A DNA stretch of 64,000 nt from JAUWVG01 sp964633715 (GTDB lineage Bacteria > Acidobacteriota > Aminicenantia > Aminicenantales > Aminicenantaceae). The translations under genes and the position numbers were made by a program. The first letter of the stretch is position 1. The number at the start of each line of letters is the position of its first letter. The notes under the pieces were generated by a model. That model was not told the origin of the DNA, did not search any database, and saw only the letters and a program-made list of their open reading frames with translations. This document shows positions 43,612 through 51,893 of this stretch, in pieces. Location of the stretch: NCBI GenBank assembly GCA_964633715.1, contig CAZWHQ010000018.1:17662-81661 (forward strand), read 5' to 3'.

Positions 43612-45200
43612 TTGTTTTCCTTTTCTATTTTTGGCAGCACAACCGTAACTGTGCTTCCTACTTCCAGCTTGCTTTGCACTTTGATCTCGCCTCGATGTGC
43701 CTCCACAATCTCTTTGACGATGGCCAATCCCACGCCAGTCCCCTCAATTTTTGTTGATTTGGCATTGGAAGCTCTATAGAATTCATTAAAAATCTTTGGT
43801 AGATCTTCATCTGAGATACCCATTCCTGTGTCCTTAACGTCGATTTTAATATTGTTTTTTGTCTCTGCGGCCAAAAGAGAGACCCTCCCGTTTCTTTTAT
43901 TGTACTTAATGGCATTGCTAACCAGATTGGAAAAAACTTCCTCGAGAGCCTCCGGATCTGCATCTGTCACGATTGAATCTGAGGGCGTATTGATATCGAC
44001 GCTGATATCTTTTTTCTGGGCTTGGACACGGTAGGCCTCCAAAACCTTATGCAGAACATAGGTAATATGAACGGGCTGCATAAAATATTCCGCGCTGGCT
44101 GACTGACGATAGGACAACTGAACGATGTCGTCAAGCACGTCGAGCAGTATGGCACTCCGGCGCTTGGCCGTGGTGACCAGATCAAGCTGTTGGGCGGACA
44201 ATCCGGATTGTCCTTCCTTGAAGGCCAAACTCAGACAAGTCTGGATAATCCCTACATGAGAGCGCAGACCATGCTCCATCTTTCTCATAAAGTTTGATTT
44301 GAGACTATCCAGCTCCTGCAGTTTTTGATTGGCTCGTTTCAGGTTTTGTGTGGCTTTTTTGACTTCATCTTTAAGTTTGATGTTCCATTGTTCAATCTCT
44401 TGACTCGTTCTTTTTAGCTCGGCTGTCATGGAATCGAAAGATTTCCCCAACTCGCCAATTTCGTCAGAATGAAAGCTTCCAATCCTGTAATCGAGATCCC
44501 CATCTGCGACTTTTCGAGTGCCTTCTATCAAGCTGCCGATCGGGCGTTTGACAAACATGTGAATCAGCAGCCCCATGCCGGCGGCAATAATGAGAAAAGT
44601 GAAAAAGAAATACAGAACGGTCTGTCTCTGGCTTGTTGCCATTTGCCTGTCAAAACGGTCTAGAGGAAAAAGAATATCCATCACTCCTAATACAACTTGT
44701 TCTGGGGGATGATAATGACAGGCGTTATTAGAGCACCTGGGTTCATTATAGATGGGATTGATTATACCAAGCATTCTGTAGCCTTTTTCCCCTTTAAAAA
44801 TCCTTGTCATATCAGCTCGAGAAAGGATATCTGTGGGTTGATCCTCGATGTGGCAAACAAAACAGGCTTCCGTGGTTCTGTCCACAGAAATTCCAATCTC
44901 CTCACTTGAGTTTGATACAAAGATGGTTCCGGTTTTGTCGAAGATTCGGATATTTTCGATCACCTCAGAGTTGCCGATATCTTCGAGTGTTTTTTGAATG
45001 CGATTTTTTTGTGCAGTCATCATATCTTGCGAAAAACTCTTCTCGAGCATTTCGCTGATTTGGACACCGTCTTGTTTCATTTCTTGGATACGGAGTTTTT
45101 TTTGTGTGTTTGTGTTGATGAAAGCAAAAAATCCTATCGTGATAATGAGGACTATGCCTATATAAAAGATGAGTTTAGCGGTAAGACTTTTTCGCAGCAA
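43608..45200 (-). CDS. Membrane histidine kinase with heme-type CxxCH motif in its sensor domain
   Basis: The start is TTG at 45200. The 530-residue protein has TM1 (about 9-30) and a periplasmic sensor with CFVCH (Cys113-His117) and CSNNACH (Cys156-His162). It then has TM2 (about 193-215), HAMP (about 216-270), a coiled coil, a HisKA-like region whose phosphoacceptor is His310 in MEHGLRSHV, and a HATPase domain (NLVSNAIKYN; DTGMGIS; GTGVGLAIV). The H-box after the His is degenerate (usual ELRTPL replaced). The CxxCH motif suggests a c-type heme or redox sensor. It shares an operon with hypBA and a receiver protein. Confidence 0.87.
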   Translation of the reverse strand: MLRKSLTAKLIFYIGIVLIITIGFFAFINTNTQKKLRIQEMKQDGVQISEMLEKSFSQDMMTAQKNRIQKTLEDIGNSEVIENIRIFDKTGTIFVSNSSEEIGISVDRTTEACFVCHIEDQPTDILSRADMTRIFKGEKGYRMLGIINPIYNEPRCSNNACHYHPPEQVVLGVMDILFPLDRFDRQMATSQRQTVLYFFFTFLIIAAGMGLLIHMFVKRPIGSLIEGTRKVADGDLDYRIGSFHSDEIGELGKSFDSMTAELKRTSQEIEQWNIKLKDEVKKATQNLKRANQKLQELDSLKSNFMRKMEHGLRSHVGIIQTCLSLAFKEGQSGLSAQQLDLVTTAKRRSAILLDVLDDIVQLSYRQSASAEYFMQPVHITYVLHKVLEAYRVQAQKKDISVDINTPSDSIVTDADPEALEEVFSNLVSNAIKYNKRNGRVSLLAAETKNNIKIDVKDTGMGISDEDLPKIFNEFYRASNAKSTKIEGTGVGLAIVKEIVEAHRGEIKVQSKLEVGSTVTVVLPKIEKENK

Positions 45201-45213
45201 AATGCGTGTTTCC

Positions 45214-45627
45214 TCACTTGTTCAGCAATTTTTTTATAAGGGCGATGAGTTCATCAGCTTGGACGGGTTTATCTAAATAATCATCCGGCCCTTGCAGTCC
45301 TTGTTCGTTGAGATCAATGGCAAATCTGGATCCCGCTATTTTCTTCACAGCTGAAACAAAAATGATGGGGGTATCTTTGAATTTTTCGTATTCTTTGGAA
45401 GTTTTGATATCATTACATAGAGAATATCCATCGAACATACTGTCCATCATGATATCGAGAAGAATAAGATCGGGGTTTTCTGACAAAAGTTTCTCTTCGC
45501 CTTCCGAGGGATTACTGGCAGTGACGACACTGTATGGCGATGATTCAAGCATCATAGTTGTTAGTTTAAGAAAGTCAGGATCGTCATCGATTATAAGGAT
45601 TTTTGGATTTACTTTGTCTTTATTCAT
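45214..45627 (-). CDS. Single-domain response regulator (CheY-like)
   Basis: The start at 45627 (MNKDKVNPK) has AGAGGA six bases upstream; the frame extends back to 45654. The 137-residue protein is only a receiver domain: acidic pocket Asp14-Asp16, phospho-Asp58 in LLDIMMDSM, the Ser/Thr in IIFVSAVKK and Lys in LDKPVQADE. With no DNA-binding output domain it cannot itself regulate promoters. It is probably phosphorylated by the kinase encoded 13 bases downstream and acts on another protein. Confidence 0.88.
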   Translation of the reverse strand: MNKDKVNPKILIIDDDPDFLKLTTMMLESSPYSVVTASNPSEGEEKLLSENPDLILLDIMMDSMFDGYSLCNDIKTSKEYEKFKDTPIIFVSAVKKIAGSRFAIDLNEQGLQGPDDYLDKPVQADELIALIKKLLNK

Positions 45628-45753
45628 TCTGTCCTCTCTTATAATACATTTCAAAGGCTAGGTATTGCTCTCACTACAATAAGGAGAAATTTTTATGAAG
45701 TCAACATTTTCTCTCTCTCTTCGAAAAAATAATAATTTTCTCCGATTTATCTA

Positions 45754-45782
45754 TTGACATGACGACAATATTCCTTTACTAT
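45754..45782 (+). promoter_or_regulatory. Sigma70-type promoter ahead of the hdr operon
   Basis: TTGACA (45754-45759), a 17-base spacer and TACTAT (45777-45782) point toward hdrC. The expected start of transcription (about 45789) lies within the first GTAATTATA box, so a protein bound there could block initiation. The leader before hdrC would be about 195 bases. Confidence 0.6.
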
Positions 45783-45784
45783 TT

Positions 45785-45846
45785 CCCGTAATTATAAATA
45801 ATTCAATACTTTACATATAATTACACTAGTATTTATAATTACACTA
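45785..45846. promoter_or_regulatory. GTAATTATA box cluster between the hyp/HK and hdr operons
   Basis: CCCGTAATTATAAATAA starts at 45785. The box GTAATTATA (45788-45796) is followed by two copies in the opposite orientation, TATAATTAC (45816-45824 and 45834-45842). The last two are part of a 13-bp direct repeat, TATAATTACACTA, with an 18-bp period. The first pair has the same arrangement and spacing as the site at 62831-62871. The rest of the 355-base gap (45628-45982) is AT-rich with no gene seen. Confidence 0.6.
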
Positions 45847-45982
45847 TTTATTATAATTTTTATAAGTTTTCGTGAATGGCTTCATTCAAGAATTTATCAG
45901 ACACAACTTCCCTTTCTGTATTCTTTTCTACGTTTTTTTCTATTGGGGAGAAGTTTGTTGATCTGACGAAAAAAGGAGATTT

Positions 45983-46573
45983 ATGATGCCCCCCGAATCA
46001 ATGCTTGTTCCGGACCACACCTGGATCCCAGAGATGGACAAAAAGAGTGGGGAACGTGTTTCTGTCTGCTATCAGTGCAAGAGTTGTTCGAGCGGATGTC
46101 CTGTCAGCTTTGCCATGGACTATCAGCCCCATCAGATCATCCATATGATCCGTATGGGACAAAAGGATGAGGTTTTAAAAAGCCGGTCCATTTGGATTTG
46201 TGCCTCATGTGAAACGTGCACTACGCGCTGCCCCAACAACATCGATGTGGCCAAAATTATGGATTCGCTCAGGATGGCCTCCAAAAAGTCCGGTCTCAAG
46301 AAAGGAGACAAGCGTCCAGCCGCCTTCCACAACTCAGTTCTTACGATGGTCAAGACCACGGGACGGGTGTATGAACTCGGCATGACCTATTTCTATATGA
46401 TGTTTAGCGGAGACATGATTCCACAGCTCAAAAGTGGTGCGCTCTTCAGTCAGGCCAAACTGGGATGGCAGCTGTTTAGAAGAGGGAAACTTAAGCTATT
46501 TCCAAAGATTATAAAGGGTCGAACAGATATGAAAAAGCTCTTCAAAAAACTCAAAAAGGGAGAAGATTCGTGA
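45983..46573 (+). CDS. hdrC: Heterodisulfide-reductase-type iron-sulfur subunit HdrC
   Basis: This 196-residue protein has two [4Fe-4S] sites, CYQCKSCSSGCP (about 29-40) and CASCETCTTRCP (about 73-84), as in HdrC. A C-terminal extension (about 110-196) may contact partners. It would pass electrons from HdrA to the HdrB active site. GGAG lies upstream of two adjacent ATGs (45983 and 45986); either may be used. Its stop overlaps the GTG start of hdrB. It is the first gene of a tightly packed operon that runs to about 55.8 kb. Confidence 0.9.
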   Translation: MMPPESMLVPDHTWIPEMDKKSGERVSVCYQCKSCSSGCPVSFAMDYQPHQIIHMIRMGQKDEVLKSRSIWICASCETCTTRCPNNIDVAKIMDSLRMASKKSGLKKGDKRPAAFHNSVLTMVKTTGRVYELGMTYFYMMFSGDMIPQLKSGALFSQAKLGWQLFRRGKLKLFPKIIKGRTDMKKLFKKLKKGEDS

Positions 46574-47421
46574 AAGTATCCTATTATCCTGGTTGTTCTC
46601 TTCACAGCACGGGCCTGGAGTATGATGAATCCACCAAGGATGTCTGCCAAAAATTAGAAATTGAACTCGAGGAGATTCCAGATTGGAACTGCTGTGGTGC
46701 CGGATCTGCCCACGTTGCCGATGAGACATTGGCTATTGAACTGGCAACTCGCAATCTGGAAACGGCTGAGCAGGCCGGAATGGATGTGGTTGTTCCTTGT
46801 GCTGCGTGTTTTCATAGATTCAAAGTGGCGGAAAAACATATCCAACAGAGCAAGGAGCCGGCCATCGACACGTCATACACCGGGAATATCCCTATCAAAC
46901 ATCTCCTCGCTTTTTTAACGGAAGAAGACAATATCAGCGCCATTAAGGAAAAAATAATCAAACCGCTCAACGGTCTCAAGGCAGTTTGTTACTACGGGTG
47001 TTTGATCACAAGGCCGCCCAAGATCACTGATGCTGTCAACTATGAAAATCCTCAGGAGATGGATAAACTGCTTTCTCTCCTTGGTGCCGAGGTTCGCCCT
47101 TGGTCCTACAAGACAGACTGTTGTGGCGGCAGCCTGATCCTGGCCCGGACGGATATTGTCTCCACGCTGACAGGCAAACTGATCGAAAAAGCTAAAGAGG
47201 CGGGCGCAGACTGTATCGTTACAGCCTGCCCGCTGTGTCTGGCCAATCTGGATACCAAACAGGCCGAAATTTCTAAAACTTTGGGGAAAAAGGTCCAATT
47301 CCCCGCTTTTTATTTTACAGAGCTCCTGGGACTGGCTCTTGGGAGCGAGAATGTTGAACTATGGATGAATCGACACATTGTCAATCCGAGGGAACTGCTC
47401 AAATCGCAGGATCTCCTCTAA
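46570..47421 (+). CDS. hdrB: Heterodisulfide-reductase-type catalytic subunit HdrB
   Basis: This 283-residue protein has two cysteine-rich CCG domains: YPGCSL...WNCCGAGSAH (about 5-48) with PCAACF (about 77), and YYGCLI (about 139) with KTDCCGGSL (about 181-189) and CPLCLANLD (about 222-230). These ligate the pair of non-cubane clusters that reduce disulfides in archaeal HdrB. In a bacterium without coenzyme M/B the real acceptor is unknown. It starts with GTG overlapping hdrC. Confidence 0.9.
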   Translation: MKVSYYPGCSLHSTGLEYDESTKDVCQKLEIELEEIPDWNCCGAGSAHVADETLAIELATRNLETAEQAGMDVVVPCAACFHRFKVAEKHIQQSKEPAIDTSYTGNIPIKHLLAFLTEEDNISAIKEKIIKPLNGLKAVCYYGCLITRPPKITDAVNYENPQEMDKLLSLLGAEVRPWSYKTDCCGGSLILARTDIVSTLTGKLIEKAKEAGADCIVTACPLCLANLDTKQAEISKTLGKKVQFPAFYFTELLGLALGSENVELWMNRHIVNPRELLKSQDLL

Positions 47422-47438
47422 AGGAGGATAAGTCAAAA

Positions 47439-48326
47439 ATGTCGCTTAATACAGAAGAGAATAAAAAAGTCGGTTCCGCAATGGTGCTTGGCGGAGGAAT
47501 CGGTGGAATGCAGGCAGCTCTTGATCTTGCGGAATCCGGAATAAAAGTTTATCTAGTGGATAATAAACCCGCGATCGGCGGGGTCATGGCCCAGTTGGAC
47601 AAGACCTTTCCGACCAATGACTGTGCCATGTGCACTATGGCCCCAAGATTGGTCGAAATCGGACGGCACAAAGATATCGAGGTGATCACTCTTGCGGACA
47701 TTGAAAAAATCCGGGGAAAGGCAGGGAACTTTGAAGTGTCTATCACAAAAAGACCCCGCTATGTCGATGAAGACAAGTGCACGGGCTGCGGCTCCTGTGT
47801 GGCCAACTGTCCCGTTGAACACATCCTCTATATCACCCCTGAAAAAGAAGCCATCGACATTTCTCTCAAAGACATGGAGATTATGGACGCTATTATCAAG
47901 GATTATGAAAGTTCAGAGAAATCTCTGGTGCCCGTCCTGCAGAAGGCGAATGACACCTATAATTATCTTCCTGAGCCGGTCCTCAGATATGTCGCCGATA
48001 AGCTCAATATCCCGCTGAGTGTGGTGTGCCGGATTGCGACGTTCTACAACGCGTTTTCCCTGGAACCTCGGGGAAAACACATCATCACGATCTGCCTTGG
48101 GACGGCCTGCCATGTCAAAGGGGCAGAAAGAGTTGTCTCTGCCTTTGAAGGGGAACTGGGTATTAGCAGAGGAACAACCACAACCGATATGATGTTCACT
48201 CTAGAATCGGTGCGCTGTATTGGATGCTGTGGATTGGCTCCTGTGCTGAAGGTGGGAGAAGATATCCACGGTTTGATGACAAAAAATAAGGTTCCAGATC
48301 TCCTCAATACATACCAAAGTCTTTAA
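47439..48326 (+). CDS. HdrA N-terminal half fused to a NuoE-like [2Fe-2S] domain
   Basis: The start at 47439 is supported by GGAGG (47423-47427); the frame is open upstream to 47361 within hdrB. The 295-residue protein begins as an HdrA: the FAD motif GGGIGG (18-23), TFPTNDCAMC (Cys62, Cys65) and a ferredoxin motif CTGCGSCVANCPV (114-126). Exactly there HdrA stops, and from about residue 140 a NuoE domain follows with cysteines 219, 224, 260 and 264 as [2Fe-2S] ligands. The missing second half of this HdrA is found in the gene at 51894. A normal HdrA has about 650 residues. Confidence 0.85.
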   Translation: MSLNTEENKKVGSAMVLGGGIGGMQAALDLAESGIKVYLVDNKPAIGGVMAQLDKTFPTNDCAMCTMAPRLVEIGRHKDIEVITLADIEKIRGKAGNFEVSITKRPRYVDEDKCTGCGSCVANCPVEHILYITPEKEAIDISLKDMEIMDAIIKDYESSEKSLVPVLQKANDTYNYLPEPVLRYVADKLNIPLSVVCRIATFYNAFSLEPRGKHIITICLGTACHVKGAERVVSAFEGELGISRGTTTTDMMFTLESVRCIGCCGLAPVLKVGEDIHGLMTKNKVPDLLNTYQSL

Positions 48327-48347
48327 AAAAAAATATGGATAAAAACG

Positions 48348-48731
48348 ATGCCAAAACTGAAAATTGAAGATTTAGAAAAAATCAGCCAAAAAGTGAGAAA
48401 GACCGTCCAGCTGCGCGATGGCGCGGGTCGAGCCAAGATTACGGTTCATATGGGAACATGTGGGATTGCGGCAGGAGCCAGAGCCATCATGAACACGGTC
48501 ATGGAAGAATTGGACAAAAAAGACATATCTGATGTCATTTTGACAAGCTCGGGCTGTGCAGGACTGTGCAGCCAGGAGCCTATGGTGACCGTTGAACTTA
48601 AGGATGAGGCTCCTGTCAAATATGTCGATCTCACTCCGGAGAAAATCATCAAAATTATCGACGAACATGTGATGGGTGGAAAGGTCGTCCAGGACTACGC
48701 CCTGGCCATGGGCAGTGAAAGAGTCTCCTAA
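48348..48731 (+). CDS. HndB-like [2Fe-2S] thioredoxin-fold ferredoxin
   Basis: This 127-residue protein resembles subunit B of NADP-reducing hydrogenases. A thioredoxin-like fold carries VHMGTCGIAAGAR (about 33-45, Cys38) and SSGCAGLCSQEP (about 66-77), and the ending VVQDYALAM is also shared. Only three cysteines fall in these motifs, so cluster binding should be checked. It sits between the HdrA/NuoE fusion and the NuoF fusion, matching the hnd/hyd order NuoE-HndB-NuoF, and would relay electrons in the NADH module. Confidence 0.83.
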   Translation: MPKLKIEDLEKISQKVRKTVQLRDGAGRAKITVHMGTCGIAAGARAIMNTVMEELDKKDISDVILTSSGCAGLCSQEPMVTVELKDEAPVKYVDLTPEKIIKIIDEHVMGGKVVQDYALAMGSERVS

Positions 48732-48767
48732 TGGTATTAAGGTTTTTTTATAGAGGTCAAACAGATT

Positions 48768-51700
48768 ATGAACGAACATAATACAGAAAAATACAGATTG
48801 CATTTAATGCTATGTGCGGGAACCGCATGTGTATCCAACCGGTCTTTTAAAATCAAAGAGGTCCTGGAACAGGAGTTGGAAAAACAAGGCCTGGAAAATG
48901 AAGCGCTTGTGGTTATGACAGGCTGTAACGGCTTCTGCGCCGTGGGCCCTGTTATGGTTGTCATGCCGGATGGAGTCTTTTATCAATCCCTTACGGAAGA
49001 CTCGATTCCCCACCTGGTGGAGGAGCATTTTTTAAAAGGCCGCCCCGTCAAAAAACTTATGTTTACTCCCTCTGAGGAAGATATTGTCATTCCCAAAATG
49101 ATGGACATCGGTTTTTTTGCCCGCCAGACACTGGTGGCTTTGAGAAACAGGGGTTTGATCGATCCTGAAAAAATTGATGAATACATTGCGCGGGATGGGT
49201 ATAAGGCCCTGGCCAAAGCTCTTTCTGAGATGACTCCCGAAGAAATTATCTTAGAGATCAAAAACTCAGGCTTGCGCGGCCGTGGGGGCGGCGGATTTCC
49301 GACCGGAGTGAAGTGGGATCTGTGCAGAAAGTCGGAAGGAGAGCCCAAATATGTCATCTGTAATGCCGACGAGGGAGATCCCGGGGCCTATATGGATAGG
49401 AGTATTGTCGAAGCGGATCCCCACTCCGTACTGGAGGGCATGTTGATCGGGGCCAGAGCCATTGGTGCCAGTGAAGGATATGTCTATATCAGAGCAGAGT
49501 ATCCCCTGGCCATGAAGAGATTGGAGATTGCGATAGAACAAGCCCGTGAGTACGGACTCATCGGCGAAAATATATTCGACACCGATTTTAGTTTTGATAT
49601 TCACATCAAACAGGGCGCTGGCGCATTTGTCTGTGGTGAGGAAACATCCCTGATTGCATCCATTGAAGGCCGTCCCCCTGAGCCTACACAACGCCCGCCC
49701 TATCCGATCCAGTCAGGATTGTGGGGCAAACCCACCAATATCAACAATGTGGAAACCTGGGTGACTGTTCCTGCCATAATCAACCGCGGTGCTGATTGGT
49801 TTACCAATATTGGGACGGAACAGAGCAAAGGCACAAAGGTCTTTTCTCTAGTGGGAAAGATCAACAATACGGGCTTGGTTGAAGTGCCTATGGGCATCAC
49901 TCTGAAAGAGATCATCTATGATATCGGTGGGGGCATTCCCAAAAATAAAAAATTCAAGGCCGTCCAAACCGGAGGGCCATCCGGGGGATGCATTCCTGCT
50001 GGTTTAATGGATTTGCCCGTCGATTATGAAAAATTAACCGAAGCCGGGTCCATCATGGGATCTGGCGGCATGATCGTGATGGACGAAGACACGTGTGTCG
50101 TAGATGTGGCCAAATATTTTATCGAGTTCACCAACGACGAATCCTGTGGAAAATGCACGTCCTGCCGGGAGGGTTCGGCCGCGCTTCTGGATATTCTCAA
50201 AAAGATATGCCGGGGAGAGGGAGAAGAAAAAGATCTCGAACTCTTAGAAGATATATCCAACGCGGTCAAAAAAGCCTCCATGTGCGGACTGGGCCAAACA
50301 CTGCCCAATCCAGTCTTGAGTACCCTAAAATATTTCAGAGACGAATACGTCGACCATGTCAAATACAAACGCTGCCCGGCATTAGTCTGCAAAAGCATCA
50401 TTTCCTCAGCCTGCCAGCATTCCTGTCCCATTTCACAGGATGTGCCCAGCTATATCGGACTTTTAGCACAAGGGAAGTTTGAGGAGGCTATAAAAGTTGT
50501 CCGCGAGGAGAATCCTTTGCCTCTGATCTGCGGACGTGTCTGTGATACGCCCTGTGAGACAAAGTGCAGTGCAGGGGAATGGGATGACCCCATAGCAATC
50601 CGGGCTTTGAAACGATTCCTGGCCGACTATGAGATGAAAAACAATGTCGATCTCGATCGCCAGCCCAAAGAAAAAAAGGAAGATAAGATAGCCATTGTCG
50701 GGTCCGGGCCTGCGGGTCTGACCTGTGCCTATTATCTTGCCTTGGAAGGCTACCCGGTCACTATTTTTGAAAGTTTCTCCGAGCCAGGAGGAATGCTGTA
50801 TTGGGGAATCCCTGAATTCAGGCTGCCCAGAAATGTCCTGGCCTTCGAGATCGAAAAGATCAAGAAATTGGGCGTGGAGATTAAAATAAACACCACGGTG
50901 GGCAAAGATATTCCCCTTTCCCAGCTCAAGGAAGAATACAAAGCTGTTTTTATTGCTGCCGGAGCACATAAAGGCCTCAAAATGAACATCCCGAATGAAG
51001 ACAGCGAAGGGGTTCTCGATGCCGTGGAGTTTCTCCGCGAATACAACAAAGGAAGTGATGTCAAAATTGGAGATAAGGTTGTGGTTATCGGAGGAGGAAA
51101 CTCCGCCATTGATGCGGCCCGGGTGGCTAAACGGCTCGGAAAAGACACCACGATTCTTTACAGACGAACACGAGCTGAAATGCCCGCTATTGAAACCGAA
51201 ATCGAAGAGGCTGTTATCGAAGGAATAGACCTGCAGATTCTTGCCGCTCCCATTAAAGTTCTCACCAGCAACGGGAAAATCGAGGCCATTGAGTGCATCA
51301 GAATGAAACTTGGAGATAAGGATGAGAGCGGCCGCAGGAGACCTGTTCCTGTTGAGGGTTCAGAATTTAAGGTGGATGTGGATTCCTTGATTTTGGCCAT
51401 CAGCCAGCAACCGGATATCGCCCCACTTATCAGTGAGAACGGTCTGAAGGTGTCGAATTGGAATACGATTGAAGTGAATTCTGAAACCCTCTTGACCGAT
51501 ATAGACGGTATTTTTGCGGGAGGTGATGTGGTGTCGGGACCAAACACGGTCACTGGAGCCATGGCACACGGGAAGACGGCGGCCAGGATGATCGATAAAT
51601 ATGCGCGTGAAGAAGAATTAAAAGTGGCCTATGAGGTCACGCGTCCCGCTGTTCAAGTGGAAGCTGTCGAACTGTCTGAAGAAGCGGTCAAAAATCTCAA

Positions 51701-51836
51701 GAGACCGGAGATGCCAGCCATTCCGGTTGAAAAAAGGACATCATGTTTTGATGAAGTGGAGCTGGGCTTCAGTGAAGCCGAGGCCATCGCAGAGGCAAAG
51801 CGGTGCCTGCGGTGTGATTTAGAAAAAAAAGATTAA
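48768..51836 (+). CDS. NuoF-like NADH/FMN subunit fused to a GltD/NfnB-type NAD(P)H-FAD oxidoreductase
   Basis: This 1022-residue fusion begins with a [2Fe-2S] thioredoxin-like domain (about 1-95; CAGTAC, GCNGFC). The NuoF FMN/NADH domain follows (about 100-430) with GRGGGGFPTG (about 168) and FVCGEETSLIASIEG. Next are a [4Fe-4S] site (ESCGKCTSCREG, with a Cys in MCGLG) and a Cys-rich linker (CQHSCPIS...CDTPCETKC). Last is a GltD/NfnB-like domain with FAD motif VGSGPAGLTCAYYL (about 644) and NAD(P) motif VIGGGNSAIDAARVA (about 765). Two separate pyridine-nucleotide sites in one chain suggest exchange among NADH, NADPH and iron-sulfur carriers. Confidence 0.88.
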   Translation: MNEHNTEKYRLHLMLCAGTACVSNRSFKIKEVLEQELEKQGLENEALVVMTGCNGFCAVGPVMVVMPDGVFYQSLTEDSIPHLVEEHFLKGRPVKKLMFTPSEEDIVIPKMMDIGFFARQTLVALRNRGLIDPEKIDEYIARDGYKALAKALSEMTPEEIILEIKNSGLRGRGGGGFPTGVKWDLCRKSEGEPKYVICNADEGDPGAYMDRSIVEADPHSVLEGMLIGARAIGASEGYVYIRAEYPLAMKRLEIAIEQAREYGLIGENIFDTDFSFDIHIKQGAGAFVCGEETSLIASIEGRPPEPTQRPPYPIQSGLWGKPTNINNVETWVTVPAIINRGADWFTNIGTEQSKGTKVFSLVGKINNTGLVEVPMGITLKEIIYDIGGGIPKNKKFKAVQTGGPSGGCIPAGLMDLPVDYEKLTEAGSIMGSGGMIVMDEDTCVVDVAKYFIEFTNDESCGKCTSCREGSAALLDILKKICRGEGEEKDLELLEDISNAVKKASMCGLGQTLPNPVLSTLKYFRDEYVDHVKYKRCPALVCKSIISSACQHSCPISQDVPSYIGLLAQGKFEEAIKVVREENPLPLICGRVCDTPCETKCSAGEWDDPIAIRALKRFLADYEMKNNVDLDRQPKEKKEDKIAIVGSGPAGLTCAYYLALEGYPVTIFESFSEPGGMLYWGIPEFRLPRNVLAFEIEKIKKLGVEIKINTTVGKDIPLSQLKEEYKAVFIAAGAHKGLKMNIPNEDSEGVLDAVEFLREYNKGSDVKIGDKVVVIGGGNSAIDAARVAKRLGKDTTILYRRTRAEMPAIETEIEEAVIEGIDLQILAAPIKVLTSNGKIEAIECIRMKLGDKDESGRRRPVPVEGSEFKVDVDSLILAISQQPDIAPLISENGLKVSNWNTIEVNSETLLTDIDGIFAGGDVVSGPNTVTGAMAHGKTAARMIDKYAREEELKVAYEVTRPAVQVEAVELSEEAVKNLKRPEMPAIPVEKRTSCFDEVELGFSEAEAIAEAKRCLRCDLEKKD

Positions 51837-51893
51837 AGAAGGAAAAAACATGTGTTTTTTTAATATCAAATCTACTCAAAACGGAGGACCGGT

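Noticed and set aside
43042..43779. 245-codon + strand frame opposite hypB
   Set aside because: It lies antisense to hypB and the kinase C-terminus, whose motifs are clear; the product has unusual Phe/Cys-rich composition and no start signals.
47361..47438. Upstream ATG extension of the HdrA/NuoE fusion gene
   Set aside because: The extra 26 residues lie inside hdrB and match nothing in HdrA; GGAGG stands before ATG 47439.
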